Of a stretch of DNA of 64,000 bases, positions 1 through 9,001 are shown piece after piece. Both the position numbers and the translations under genes were made by a program. This DNA comes from Brevinematales bacterium (GTDB lineage Bacteria; Spirochaetota; Brevinematia; Brevinematales; GWF1-51-8). The stretch is taken from assembly GCA_020059465.1 (NCBI GenBank), contig JAGVBZ010000020.1:62001-126000 (forward strand). Reading direction: 5' to 3'. The notes beneath the pieces are model-generated. The model was given only the letters and a program-made list of their open reading frames with translations. It searched no databases and was not told the DNA's origin. Every line of letters starts with the position of its first letter. Positions within the stretch are counted from its first letter, which is position 1.

Positions 1-329
1 CGGTGCCGGGGAATCCGATGGACGCCCGCTACGGGGGCACCAATCAGCTTCTCCAGCGGGGGGCGAAGGTGGCGGTCAGCCCCGAGGAGATCGTGCTTGA
101 CCTGACCGGCACGAAGCATCCCGCCGTGCGCCGGAAGGTGACCGAAATGCCCGCGCTCGATGCGGACGAGATGCAGGTGTTCGGTATCCTGTCGCAGGAG
201 AGGCATGTCGACGAAATTGCCGGGATATCGAAAATTCCGATGGGGGAATTGAACGCGATGCTGACGCGGCTCGAACTGAAGGGAGTTGTCCTCCAGTATC
301 CGGGCCGGTTCTATATCAGGAATCTATGA
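1..329 (+). CDS. dprA: DNA processing protein DprA, C-terminal part (5' truncated by window)
   Basis: The reading frame is open from the left edge (frame of base 3), so only about the last 110 residues are present. They contain the end of the Rossmann-like DprA/Smf core, with the motif PGNPMDARYGGTNQLLQRGA, which corresponds to the conserved PG...G.N.LI..GA segment. A winged-helix-like tail of about 60 residues follows (EMQVFGILSQERHVDEIAG), as in many DprA proteins. DprA loads RecA on incoming single-stranded DNA during natural transformation. The stop codon overlaps the next start (ATGA), so the gene is translationally coupled to the hydrolase downstream. Identification is firm; the N-terminal half cannot be judged. 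Confidence 0.9.
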   Translation, partial: VPGNPMDARYGGTNQLLQRGAKVAVSPEEIVLDLTGTKHPAVRRKVTEMPALDADEMQVFGILSQERHVDEIAGISKIPMGELNAMLTRLELKGVVLQYPGRFYIRNL

Positions 330-1246
330 TGACAGGCTGGATAATCGTCGTTTCAATCATTGCTTTTTTCGCTGTTCTTATCCTTATTATCAATATGACC
401 GACTTCTGGATGAAACCTGCGGTATCTGAGAAACGCAGTTTTTGCCCCGATATCGTGATGACATCGAAGGGGAACAGGACTGCCGCGCTGATGGTGCACG
501 AGTATCACGGCACGCCCGAGTCGCTCCGTTATCAGGGCGAGGCGCTTGCGAAACGCGGGATGGATATCTATATCCCGGCGATGCCCGGCGCCGCCGATTC
601 GCTTGAAGATATGCGGAAGCTGTCCCCGCCGGATTTCCGGGTCTGGTATGTATTCCTCAGGGATTACTATATTAACCTGACCGCTCAGTATGAAAGTATA
701 ATCATAGTCGGCGCGTCGATTGGCGGAAGCCTTGCGCTGATGCTCGCGGCGGGGGTAAGCCCTCAGCCCCGCGCGATAGTGACCCTTGCGTCTCCGGTAA
801 AGATCACCGGCAGGCATTTCCGCAAACGCCTTCTCCGTAACACGATGCTCCGGTTCTCTGGATTGCTCGCGCTGTTCAGCAAAGAAGTTCCGACACGGGA
901 GATGTCCCCCGAGGCGCGGAAGCTGGTGGATTTCCACGGGGTCGACGGGGTACTGTTTCCCGCATCGGTGCATAGCCAGAAAATCGGGCTTCGCGGTGTA
1001 CGGAAAGCTCTGCGCGGGGTGAAATGCCCGGTATTGGCTATTCATGCGGACGGGGACGCGACGGTCGGTAGTGAGAATATCGACCTGATCGCGCGCGGGG
1101 TGTCGTCGGATATCGTGGTGAAAAAACGCCTCGATCTTTCCGCCGATACGCTCAGCCACCGTCACCGTCTCGCGTCGCATACATTGGCGCGCGGCGAGAT
1201 CCGCCGCTGGATCGGCGGGTTTCTCGGCCTGACGGAGGGAAAATGA
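326..1246 (+). CDS. Membrane-anchored alpha/beta hydrolase
   Basis: The protein has 306 residues. One N-terminal hydrophobic segment (about residues 5-25) is followed by an alpha/beta-hydrolase domain. The expected nucleophile elbow is GASIGG (about residue 131), with an HEYHG oxyanion-type motif upstream (about 58). A late Asp (HADGDATVG, about 240) and His residues near 275 could complete a Ser-Asp-His triad. The fold resembles carboxylesterase or monoacylglycerol-lipase families; the substrate is unknown. Its start overlaps the dprA stop and its stop overlaps the next start (ATGA), so the three genes form a tight operon. A second ATG three bases downstream is an equally possible start. Confidence 0.75.
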   Translation: MMTGWIIVVSIIAFFAVLILIINMTDFWMKPAVSEKRSFCPDIVMTSKGNRTAALMVHEYHGTPESLRYQGEALAKRGMDIYIPAMPGAADSLEDMRKLSPPDFRVWYVFLRDYYINLTAQYESIIIVGASIGGSLALMLAAGVSPQPRAIVTLASPVKITGRHFRKRLLRNTMLRFSGLLALFSKEVPTREMSPEARKLVDFHGVDGVLFPASVHSQKIGLRGVRKALRGVKCPVLAIHADGDATVGSENIDLIARGVSSDIVVKKRLDLSADTLSHRHRLASHTLARGEIRRWIGGFLGLTEGK

Positions 1247-3408
1247 GTACCGCGTCGCTGACACTGATCATCGCCGGGGCTATCATGCTGGGGTTGTCGA
1301 TCGATATCATCCTGCGCGGTACGCGAAAGCTCAACATAGCCGCGTCCGTATTTATCGGGTTGTTTGCGCTCGTCATCGCGAGCGAGGGGATCAAGGGGTA
1401 TCTTTTATCGGTAGCGCGCGTAGGCCTCGCGTCCGGGTTCATCCGCGCGGAGTTTGCATTTATTATCCTGTTGGCTTCATCGTTCTATCTTTTTACCAAC
1501 CATTTCCCGCGGGGGGAGTACTGGAAGATCAAGAGGGGCTTCATGTACTCGCTGATTGCGATGTCCGCGGTCTTCGTCGTCGTTTCGATACTGGGGCTGG
1601 ACAGGTCGTCCGCCAGTTATGTCATGGTTTTTGATAACGGGATGTATGTTCCCGAGGTTATGATCGAATACAATTTCTTACATTATATAATGGCTGCGTA
1701 CATCGGGGGGATAGCGTTTTATTCGCTGTATCTGATTGTTGCGAAAGCGAAACGGGTTCGATTGATCTACCAGAAACAGCAGATCAGGTACTTCCTGACC
1801 GCCGCGGGGATATTCGGAACCCTGTTTTTCCTGACCCAGCTGTTCCGGAACGAATTTCCCCCGACATTGAAATACATCATGCTTGCCACGGGCGGCGTAA
1901 TATTCGCCTCGATCACATTTTATTCTATCATCGTATACCGGTTCGGAAGCCTGCGGAAAACTGTATCGAGGGTAGGTTCCGAATTCGCGGTTTCGCTGAT
2001 CCTGCTTGTCCCGGTTGTCTCGGTACTGTTTATGGTGCGGAGCTGGCTTGCCGACCTGTCGCCGCCGCTGTTCTTCCTGCTGATTACCCCGTCGGTTGCG
2101 GTCGTATTCCGTATCGTGGAACTGGCGTATATGCTGGTAAAACAGATACTGGGAAGTCATCCTGTCAGCGAAGATATGACGGAACGGATTATCAACAGGT
2201 TATGGAACGCCCGGAATTATGAGGAACTCGCGTTCCGTACGGTGACCCTGCTCGAGGAACAGATCGAATGCGGGAACGCCGATTTCCTGATCTATAATGA
2301 GAAGGAGAAGGTTTTCAAAGTCGAGTTTTCCTCGATGGACAATCATTTCAATATACCGGGCGACGAACCTTTATTTCAGCAATTCGAGAAGGATGCGGTG
2401 TTTTATCACCGCGATGTTGTGAATATCGATCCGCGGTATCTGTTTATCAAGGATAACGCCGAGAAGTATTTTGCGGCGCACCAGATCCAGATACTTGTAC
2501 CGATCTTCTATGAGAGCGAAATCCCCGCGCTGATCCATATCTCGCAGAAGCTGGACGAAAACTCTTATACCAATCCCGAACTTGGAATTATCCGTAAGAT
2601 AGCAAAGATTGTCACGATAGCGATGAATAATATGATACTCTTCCAGAAGGAAGAGAACGCGAAGTCGACGCTTCGCGACCTGAATCTCGCAATGCAGATA
2701 CAGGATTCGATTTTCCAGCATGATGTGCCGAAATTCGCAAAGTTGGACGTGCATATGTTTCAGCAGCCCGCGAAATGGGTGAGCGGGGATTATTATATGA
2801 TAGAAAAAACCCCGGACGACGGCGCGGGAATGATTATCGCGGACGTATCCGGTAAGGGTATTCCCGCCGCGCTGGTCGCTATGGTTATCCATACGGTCGT
2901 AAAGACGCAGGAGTTCACCAAGACTTCTGTCGGCTCGATAGTCAAAAAGATCAACGAAGTGATGACGCTCAACCAGAGCATGTCCGGCTTCACGCGGATA
3001 TCCTCGTTTGCGACTCTCTTCTGCGGGTATATCGATTGCGGCACCAGCACACTGTACTATAACAATGCCGGGCATATGCCGATGCTGATTTTCGACCGCG
3101 TAAAATCCCGTTTTGACTATCTGCCTCCCAATGCAAAGCCGGTAGGGCTTTTCCCGGAATTCGAGTATCCCACCTCGGTAAAGAAGCTTTCGCGGAATAA
3201 AATACTCGTGCTTTTCTCGGACGGTATCACCGAGGCGATCAACCGGAAGGATGAGGAGTTCGGACAGGAACGCCTCGAGGCGGTAATCCGTGAAAATGAA
3301 GGGAAGGCCGCGCGGGAAATTTCATCCCGGATTATCGATGAATTGACGGAATTTTCCGAGGGAAGGGAGCAATTCGACGATATCACTTTAATGGTAATTA
3401 AGTTGTAA
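1243..3408 (+). CDS. Membrane PP2C-type (SpoIIE/RsbU-like) serine phosphatase with GAF-like domain
   Basis: The protein has 721 residues. About eight hydrophobic segments fill residues 1-305. A region of about 150 residues that looks like a GAF sensor follows (about 320-465), then a PP2C/SpoIIE phosphatase domain (about 480-721). Metal-binding acidic motifs are visible: SGDYY, IIADVSGKG, FSDGITEA and the terminal DDITLMVI. Such proteins usually dephosphorylate an anti-sigma antagonist in a partner-switching cascade. No anti-anti-sigma gene lies next to it, so the partner must be elsewhere. The start overlaps the hydrolase stop by four bases. Confidence 0.85.
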   Translation: MSTASLTLIIAGAIMLGLSIDIILRGTRKLNIAASVFIGLFALVIASEGIKGYLLSVARVGLASGFIRAEFAFIILLASSFYLFTNHFPRGEYWKIKRGFMYSLIAMSAVFVVVSILGLDRSSASYVMVFDNGMYVPEVMIEYNFLHYIMAAYIGGIAFYSLYLIVAKAKRVRLIYQKQQIRYFLTAAGIFGTLFFLTQLFRNEFPPTLKYIMLATGGVIFASITFYSIIVYRFGSLRKTVSRVGSEFAVSLILLVPVVSVLFMVRSWLADLSPPLFFLLITPSVAVVFRIVELAYMLVKQILGSHPVSEDMTERIINRLWNARNYEELAFRTVTLLEEQIECGNADFLIYNEKEKVFKVEFSSMDNHFNIPGDEPLFQQFEKDAVFYHRDVVNIDPRYLFIKDNAEKYFAAHQIQILVPIFYESEIPALIHISQKLDENSYTNPELGIIRKIAKIVTIAMNNMILFQKEENAKSTLRDLNLAMQIQDSIFQHDVPKFAKLDVHMFQQPAKWVSGDYYMIEKTPDDGAGMIIADVSGKGIPAALVAMVIHTVVKTQEFTKTSVGSIVKKINEVMTLNQSMSGFTRISSFATLFCGYIDCGTSTLYYNNAGHMPMLIFDRVKSRFDYLPPNAKPVGLFPEFEYPTSVKKLSRNKILVLFSDGITEAINRKDEEFGQERLEAVIRENEGKAAREISSRIIDELTEFSEGREQFDDITLMVIKL

Positions 3409-3458
3409 AACGGCGATTCCGATGGTAATATGTTATAGGGGGTAACGGAGGCGTTTTT

Positions 3459-4022
3459 ATGAAAAAATCAGGTATTGTAGCCTTGTTTCTTCTCGTTTTA
3501 ACATCCGGTATATCCGCAGCAGGACTCTATAACCCCTATTCTCACTTGATCGGGATAACGACGGGAGGGCAGTATTTTTTTAATTCGCACAAAGCGGACT
3601 GGATCAGCGGAGTATTTTTCGAGACTGTGCTCGACAGCGGGATAGGAATGGATATTCATATTCAGACCCTCTCCGTACCGATTACCAATTATAGCACGAC
3701 GGTCGGGTATGGGGTAAAGAAATACTTCCAGTTCGGAGGCGGACTGAAGTTTTATATGGGTTTCTGGAAACCGTTGTTCTTTGATATCGGGGTGGACTAT
3801 CAGGACTATACCGACGGTTATCTGGTTTACAATAGCGACACGAATTATATGGTGATCACGAGCGACAATAATTTCTTCTCGGCTTATGCGGGGATTGGGA
3901 TCACCGCGCAGATTTCAAAAGATTTATATACACAGATCGGAGTGAAGTTTTCATACGATATCACTTCGGCCAACGATGCGATGGGTCTGAGGGCTTATTT
4001 CACGTTCGGCTACGGTATCTAA
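3459..4022 (+). CDS. Outer-membrane beta-barrel-like protein
   Basis: The protein has 187 residues with a clear signal peptide (MKKSG followed by a hydrophobic run to about residue 20, cleavage near SAAG). The rest alternates polar and aromatic residues and Gly-rich turns and ends in FGYGI, as expected for a small 8- to 10-stranded outer-membrane barrel. A GGAGG ribosome site precedes the ATG. It sits 24 bases before the lipoprotein gene, so the two are probably cotranscribed. No specific family is recognised; ligand and role are unknown. Confidence 0.6.
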   Translation: MKKSGIVALFLLVLTSGISAAGLYNPYSHLIGITTGGQYFFNSHKADWISGVFFETVLDSGIGMDIHIQTLSVPITNYSTTVGYGVKKYFQFGGGLKFYMGFWKPLFFDIGVDYQDYTDGYLVYNSDTNYMVITSDNNFFSAYAGIGITAQISKDLYTQIGVKFSYDITSANDAMGLRAYFTFGYGI

Positions 4023-4046
4023 AAAAGGATAGAGAAAGGGCGGGAC

Positions 4047-5720
4047 ATGCGTAGAGTAACGGGATTTTTTGTTGCATTCATCATGATTGCGGGGTTATCG
4101 GCGTGCCAGAACAAGCCGATCGTCAGCGATTCGGTTGCGGGAAAAATCAAGCCTCCCGCGGTATTCTGCGGTGTGAGCGGATTGACGAATATTGTCGAGA
4201 CCACCGCCGCATTATCGGTACGTGTCTATAACACGAATTTTTCCATATTTATGATCGAATTTACCAACCTCAGCTACAAGCCGCTTCCAGAGTTGACGGA
4301 TAAGTTTATTATCAGCGGCAACCGTTTTATCCTGAAGGATAAGGACCTGATCACTACCAACTCCGTTTTTTATTTCTATTTTACAAGCTTTTATTCGCAG
4401 AAATCCGGTATCGGAGTGCGTCTCACCGATGTGAACGGAAACGAGATCGCTGTGACCAATTATACCCTGTACTGGCTGAATAAGACATGGAACTCGAATC
4501 AGGCGTTCGGGATAGTCGTCGATCAGGCGGAATTGCGGGTCGGGTACGATAGCGCGGTCGAGTACCTCGGCGCCGCTAATTCTCTCCCGGTCACGGCATA
4601 CCTCCAGACAGGTTACCCTACAGCCGCGTATGTGGACGCCGCTTTGATCGCTGAAAATGTTTCCAATAGCAATCAGACAGTACTCGCGGAATTTAATTAC
4701 CTGAAGATACTTGGAAACCGCGCCCAGTTCGGATGGAGTATGACGAACGGCGGGCTTGATATCGGGAATTATTACCTCTATATGAAGTTTCATGTTCTGG
4801 ACGGGTACTATTCGGAGATCGGGGACTACGGGATGTACTGGAAAGATAAGCAATGCGTTCTCGCAGTGACGAATCTATATGTACCGATAGAACCGGAGCC
4901 TGAAGCAGTAACCCAGGCTGTTATGGCGGTCGAATCGCTGATGATGGTCGGGAAAAACGGCGAAGTGGTAACTGTTCGTGAGAACGAGTACCCGAAGCTG
5001 ACCGCGCTTCTAAAAACATCTCTACCCGGAGCGGCCTCCGCTGATGCGAAGGTGATTCTCGAAAGTCTTGCGGACGGAAAGCAGACGAAGGTTACACAGT
5101 TCACAGCCCTGCCCATGATCGAAAACCGCGCGGTATTTTACTGGACATTCATCCCGAAAAATATTGCGATCGGGGGATATTATATTATGCTCGATTATAA
5201 TATCTATGACGGCGGCGGAAAGAAATTGACGAACTTCAACAGTTACTGGAACAATAAACTCAGCCACTGCAAGGTACTTTGGGTGATGCCTGCGCCTAAA
5301 CCGGTATCCAAACCGGAGCCGAAGACGAATCCCGCGCCGGTTAAAAAAGAGAAACACGCGATAACCGGATTGAAAATCGTCCTGAACGTCGAGGATAACG
5401 CTTGGATAATCGATCTTAGCCAGAAGAAGAGCATCAAGGTCAACACTCTTCTGGAAATAGGCACAAACGCGGCGTATGCGAATCTTTCCCTGATTGTTGT
5501 GAAAAAAAGCTCCGGCGTTGAAATCCCCGCGGCCTCCATCGATGGACTCGAGTTCTTCGACGGGAGAATTCAGTACGGGTGGAACCTCCTATCGTCGCAG
5601 GTCAAGGAGAAGGGGGAGTTTTATATCCTCGTCCGTTATGAACTGCTGAACGCGGAAATGAAGCTTATCCGGAAAATCGAGAAGTACTGGAACGAGAAAT
5701 CGAGCATTATTATTAACTAA
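4047..5720 (+). CDS. Lipoprotein with repeated beta-rich domains
   Basis: The protein has 557 residues with a signal peptide and lipobox LSAC (Cys at about residue 20). The rest consists of about four related units of some 115-120 residues, the last three clearest. Each unit ends with a hallmark such as LYWLNK, MYWKDK, SYWNNK or KYWNEK and contains a preceding G.YYI/YLY strand (IGNYYLYMKF, IGGYYIMLDY, KGEFYILVRY). A Pro/Lys-rich linker (about residues 410-435) separates the last unit. This layout suggests a surface or periplasmic protein built of Ig-like modules. Function is unknown. The upstream barrel gene is a likely partner. Confidence 0.6.
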   Translation: MRRVTGFFVAFIMIAGLSACQNKPIVSDSVAGKIKPPAVFCGVSGLTNIVETTAALSVRVYNTNFSIFMIEFTNLSYKPLPELTDKFIISGNRFILKDKDLITTNSVFYFYFTSFYSQKSGIGVRLTDVNGNEIAVTNYTLYWLNKTWNSNQAFGIVVDQAELRVGYDSAVEYLGAANSLPVTAYLQTGYPTAAYVDAALIAENVSNSNQTVLAEFNYLKILGNRAQFGWSMTNGGLDIGNYYLYMKFHVLDGYYSEIGDYGMYWKDKQCVLAVTNLYVPIEPEPEAVTQAVMAVESLMMVGKNGEVVTVRENEYPKLTALLKTSLPGAASADAKVILESLADGKQTKVTQFTALPMIENRAVFYWTFIPKNIAIGGYYIMLDYNIYDGGGKKLTNFNSYWNNKLSHCKVLWVMPAPKPVSKPEPKTNPAPVKKEKHAITGLKIVLNVEDNAWIIDLSQKKSIKVNTLLEIGTNAAYANLSLIVVKKSSGVEIPAASIDGLEFFDGRIQYGWNLLSSQVKEKGEFYILVRYELLNAEMKLIRKIEKYWNEKSSIIIN

Positions 5721-5766
5721 AACCGGTTTCTTTTGCCGAAATCCTATAAATATAGTAATATTATCT

Positions 5767-6405
5767 ATGCGTGAAATAATAAGCGAAATTGTGTCGATTT
5801 ACGATAAAATACGCCCGATGATAGAAAAACGGATGCTGGAGTTCGATATACCGCGCAGGCCGGAAGAACTGTTTGCGGAGCTTGCGTTCTGCCTGTGCAC
5901 CCCTCAGTCGAACGCCCGCAGTTGTTCGGACGCTGTTGAGCGTCTGAAGGATACAGGTTTACTGACACGCGGCGGGCATAAAGAGATAGCCGAATGCATC
6001 CGGGGCGGCGTACGGTTTCATCACACCAAGGGTATCCGTATCAGTGAAGCAAGAAATATTATGATGAACGGGGGAGCCGATGAGTACCTGCGGCTATTGG
6101 AGACGGCGGGAGATTTCGCCGCTCGGGAGTGGATCTATTCGCGGATCGGCGGGATAGGCTTCAAGGAGGCGTCGCACTTTCTGCGGAATACCGGGCATGG
6201 AGACCGCCTCGCGATACTGGATAGGCATATCCTCCGCTTTCTGTTTCAGGTATCGGTCATCGAAAGCATACCGCAGTCTATTTCCGTCAAACGGTATCTC
6301 GATATAGAGCAAAAAATGACAAATTTTGCGGATACCGTTAAAATACCGTTGGGACATCTCGATTTTGTCTTATGGTATCGACAGAAGGGCGAGATATTCA
6401 AATAA
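5767..6405 (+). CDS. 8-oxoguanine DNA glycosylase/AP lyase (Ogg2-like)
   Basis: The protein has 212 residues of the HhH-GPD superfamily. The hairpin with the catalytic lysine is IGGIGFKEASHFLRN (about residues 125-139), and the catalytic aspartate lies in LDRHILR (about 152). This GFKEASHFLRN signature is typical of the archaeal/bacterial Ogg2 type of N-glycosylase/DNA lyase, which removes 8-oxoguanine. Length fits the family. The ATG has no Shine-Dalgarno sequence and lies about six bases after a TAATAT, so the message may be leaderless or nearly so. The oxygen-defence genes that follow make a role in oxidative damage repair consistent. Confidence 0.85.
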   Translation: MREIISEIVSIYDKIRPMIEKRMLEFDIPRRPEELFAELAFCLCTPQSNARSCSDAVERLKDTGLLTRGGHKEIAECIRGGVRFHHTKGIRISEARNIMMNGGADEYLRLLETAGDFAAREWIYSRIGGIGFKEASHFLRNTGHGDRLAILDRHILRFLFQVSVIESIPQSISVKRYLDIEQKMTNFADTVKIPLGHLDFVLWYRQKGEIFK

Positions 6406-6417
6406 TTGGAGGCAATC

Positions 6418-6930
6418 ATGGATATGACCGCGTTATTTAAGATTAGTTACGGGGTGTTTATAGTAAGCGCGAGAAAAGGCGACGAGTACAACGGACAAAT
6501 ATCGAACACTGTGTTTCAGATAAATTCCGAACCTCCGACGATAGAGATTGTAATCAATAAGCTCAATCTGACGCACGATTACCTGTTGAATTCGGAGTAC
6601 TTTGGCGTGGCGGTGCTCAATACCGAGGCGCCTATGACTTATATCGGGCGTTTCGGTTTCAAATCGGGGCGCGATCTCGACAAGTTCGAGGAAATCAAAT
6701 TTATGACTACCCCGAACGGTGTTCGCATCCCGACCGACTATACGGTGGCTTGGCTGGAGTGCAGGATCATCAATAAGGTCGATTCGGGAACGCACACGAT
6801 ATTTATCGGACAGCTTACCAACAGCGAAGTACTGACACAGGACGAGCCGATGACATACAGTTACTATCACACGGTGAAGAAGGGAAAAGAGCCGAAGACC
6901 GCACCGACTTATGTTAAAATCGATCACTGA
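6418..6930 (+). CDS. Flavin reductase-domain protein (flavoredoxin-like)
   Basis: The protein has 170 residues matching the flavin-reductase-like FMN-binding domain that occurs in flavoredoxins and high-molecular-weight rubredoxins (KISYGVFIVSA near the start, then NGQISNTVFQI, EYFGVAVLN and ECRIINKVDSGTHTIFIGQL). The start at 6418 is chosen because a GGAGG lies five bases upstream. The domain normally passes electrons from NAD(P)H to a partner protein. The flavodiiron gene follows 37 bases later, so this is a plausible reductase for it. No rubredoxin domain is fused here. Confidence 0.8.
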   Translation: MDMTALFKISYGVFIVSARKGDEYNGQISNTVFQINSEPPTIEIVINKLNLTHDYLLNSEYFGVAVLNTEAPMTYIGRFGFKSGRDLDKFEEIKFMTTPNGVRIPTDYTVAWLECRIINKVDSGTHTIFIGQLTNSEVLTQDEPMTYSYYHTVKKGKEPKTAPTYVKIDH

Positions 6931-6967
6931 TTGTATAAGTAACTCTTGAGACAAGGAGGAGGAAAAA

Positions 6968-8152
6968 ATGGCTGTAAGAAAATTGACCGATAACGTATAT
7001 GAAGTGGGCGTGATTCATTGGGATAGGGATATTTTCGACGATCTTATCCCGCTGCCCGATGGTACGACCTATAATTCGTATCTTGTTTTCGGGAAAGATA
7101 AAACGGTATTAATCGATACAGTTGACCCGTCCAAGGTCGATATATTATTCCATAACCTCGATATGGCCGGTGTGAAAAAGATCGATTATATAATTTGCCA
7201 GCATGCCGAACAGGATCATTCCGGATCGCTCCCGTTGGTACTGAAACGTTATCCGGGTTCGGTCTGTGTCACCAATCAGAAGTGCAAGGATATCCTTCTG
7301 CTGCACCTCGATGTCACCGAAGATCAATTCCAGGTGATTACTGACGGGGAGAAGCTGGACATCGGAGGGAAGACGCTTGAGTTTATTTTCGCGCCGTGGG
7401 TGCATTGGCCTGAGACTATGTTTACCTATGTTGCCGAGGATAATCTCCTTTTCTCATGCGACTTTCTCGGCGGGCATCTGACATCAACCGACCTTTTTGT
7501 CACTGATTTTAAGCGTGTCGAGAATAAGGTGAAGCTGTATTATGCGGAAATCATGATGCCGTTTCGGAAAAATATTGTCAATCATCTGAAAAAGCTCGAT
7601 GACTATAAGATTGATATGATCGCCCCCAGTCACGGGCAGGTACATAAACCGATCGGCCAGATTATCGAATCGTATAAGGGATGGGTTTCCGACGATGTAA
7701 AAAACCTTGTCGTTATACCCTACGCATCCACACATGATTCTGTGGCAAAGATGGTCGAATATTTTGTCGATGCGTTGGTAGCGCACGGAGTGAATGCGAA
7801 ACCCTACCATGTGACGCGGTCGGATATCGGGGCTATGACATTGGATTTGGTAGACGCTGCGACAGTGGTGCTTGCCAGCCCGACCATCATATCCGGTCCG
7901 CATCCGGATATCGCATACTCTGCGTTTTTAGTGAATATGATACGTCCGAAGTTCAAATATCTATCGGTGATTTACTCTTTCGGATGGGCTTCCAAGGCGG
8001 TTGATGTACTGACCGGGATGATTACGAGTATCAAGCCGGAAATACTGCCGCCGGTCGCCTCGAAGGGATTTCCGCGTGCCGAGGCGTTTGCGGAAATCGA
8101 CCGTCTGGCCGGCCAGATCGCGGAAAATCATAAAAAGTTGGGAATTTTATAG
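6968..8152 (+). CDS. Flavodiiron protein (A-type flavoprotein, O2/NO reductase)
   Basis: The protein has 394 residues. The N-terminal metallo-beta-lactamase-like domain carries the diiron ligand motif HAEQDH (H-x-E-x-D-H, about residues 79-84), then HWPETMFTY, SCDFLGGH and SHGQVH. A C-terminal flavodoxin domain begins near residue 250 (VIPYASTHDSVAKMVEYF). This is the complete core architecture of flavodiiron proteins, which reduce O2 to water and/or NO to N2O in anaerobes. A strong AAGGAGGAGG ribosome site precedes the ATG. Position between a flavin reductase and a ferritin supports an oxygen/NO detoxification operon. O2 versus NO preference cannot be read from sequence. Confidence 0.93.
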   Translation: MAVRKLTDNVYEVGVIHWDRDIFDDLIPLPDGTTYNSYLVFGKDKTVLIDTVDPSKVDILFHNLDMAGVKKIDYIICQHAEQDHSGSLPLVLKRYPGSVCVTNQKCKDILLLHLDVTEDQFQVITDGEKLDIGGKTLEFIFAPWVHWPETMFTYVAEDNLLFSCDFLGGHLTSTDLFVTDFKRVENKVKLYYAEIMMPFRKNIVNHLKKLDDYKIDMIAPSHGQVHKPIGQIIESYKGWVSDDVKNLVVIPYASTHDSVAKMVEYFVDALVAHGVNAKPYHVTRSDIGAMTLDLVDAATVVLASPTIISGPHPDIAYSAFLVNMIRPKFKYLSVIYSFGWASKAVDVLTGMITSIKPEILPPVASKGFPRAEAFAEIDRLAGQIAENHKKLGIL

Positions 8153-8161
8153 GAGATATAT

Positions 8162-8653
8162 ATGACAAAAGTTATGACAGACAAGATTAACGACCAGATC
8201 AATGCTGAGATGTATTCGGCTTATCTTTATCTTTCGATGGCGGGGTATCTTGCCTCGAAAAACCTGAACGGCGCGGCTGGATGGATGAAGATGCAGGCCA
8301 AAGAAGAGATGGAACATGCGATGAAATTCTATCATTTTATAGAGGATATGGGCGAACGGGTTACGCTGAAGGAGATACAGGCTCCGCCCGCCGAATGGAA
8401 TTCGCTCCTCGCACTGATGGAAAATGTTTACGCTCACGAGCAGAAAGTCACGAAGCTGATACATTCGCTGGTCGATCAGGCGCGCGCGGATAACGACCAC
8501 GCTTCATTCGAGATGCTCCAGTGGTTTGTTAAGGAACAGGTCGAGGAAGAATTGCATGCGCGCGATCTCCGCGATAAAATCAAGCTCGCGGGCGATTCTG
8601 TGAACGCCCTGTTTATTATCGACGGGATAATGGGAAAACGCGCCCAAGGCTGA
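8162..8653 (+). CDS. ftnA: Ferritin
   Basis: The protein has 163 residues with the four-helix ferritin fold. Ferroxidase-centre ligands are visible: Glu in NAEMYSAYLYLSM (about residue 15), Glu-x-x-His in AKEEMEHAMKFY (about 48-51), Glu near 92 and EQVEEELHARDL near 125-135. It oxidises and stores Fe(II). The start lies nine bases after the flavodiiron stop with an AGGAG site, so the two are one operon. Removing free iron and oxygen together limits Fenton chemistry. The non-haem bacterial ferritin subfamily is favoured over bacterioferritin because no haem-ligand Met pattern is apparent. Confidence 0.92.
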   Translation: MTKVMTDKINDQINAEMYSAYLYLSMAGYLASKNLNGAAGWMKMQAKEEMEHAMKFYHFIEDMGERVTLKEIQAPPAEWNSLLALMENVYAHEQKVTKLIHSLVDQARADNDHASFEMLQWFVKEQVEEELHARDLRDKIKLAGDSVNALFIIDGIMGKRAQG

Positions 8654-8662
8654 AAATGGGGG

Positions 8663-8691
8663 TTGACTTTTTTATCCGAATTCTATATATT
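8663..8691 (+). promoter_or_regulatory. Sigma-70 type promoter for the glutaredoxin gene
   Basis: TTGACT (8663-8668) and TATATT (8686-8691) are separated by exactly 17 bases. Transcription would begin near 8698 and give a leader of about 24 bases with GGAGAGG before the ATG at 8722. Confidence 0.65.
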
Positions 8692-8721
8692 AGTATATAA
8701 TAATATATGGAGAGGAAAATT

Positions 8722-8976
8722 ATGTCAGCTCAGCCGAATGTGGTTTTATTCAGCACGCCGTCATGTTCGTGGTGCAGGCGCGCGAAGCAGTATTTTCAGG
8801 AGAACCGGATCCGTTTCAGGGAGTTCGATGTTTCCAAGGATGCGCGCGCGCTCGACGATATGGTGAAAGCCTCCGGGCAGACCGGCGTACCGGTTATTCT
8901 GATCGACAGGAAGCCCGTGGTCGGTTTTGACCTCGGTAAAATAAATAAACTACTGCGTCTACAGCGAAAGGATTAA
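8722..8976 (+). CDS. Glutaredoxin-family thiol-disulfide protein
   Basis: The protein has 84 residues with a thioredoxin fold. The redox motif CSWC (about residues 15-18) lies in TPSCSWCRRAK, followed by the TGVPVILID cis-proline segment (about 56-64) and VVGFD near the end. The ATG at 8722 is preferred over one at 8707 because a GGAGAGG lies just upstream of it and the upstream promoter would make the earlier codon nearly leaderless. It could be a glutaredoxin or a NrdH-like/mycoredoxin-like protein; the two Cys and short length fit both. Confidence 0.85.
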   Translation: MSAQPNVVLFSTPSCSWCRRAKQYFQENRIRFREFDVSKDARALDDMVKASGQTGVPVILIDRKPVVGFDLGKINKLLRLQRKD

Positions 8977-9001
8977 TCCGCGCAGCAGGTGGTGATAATC
9001 T

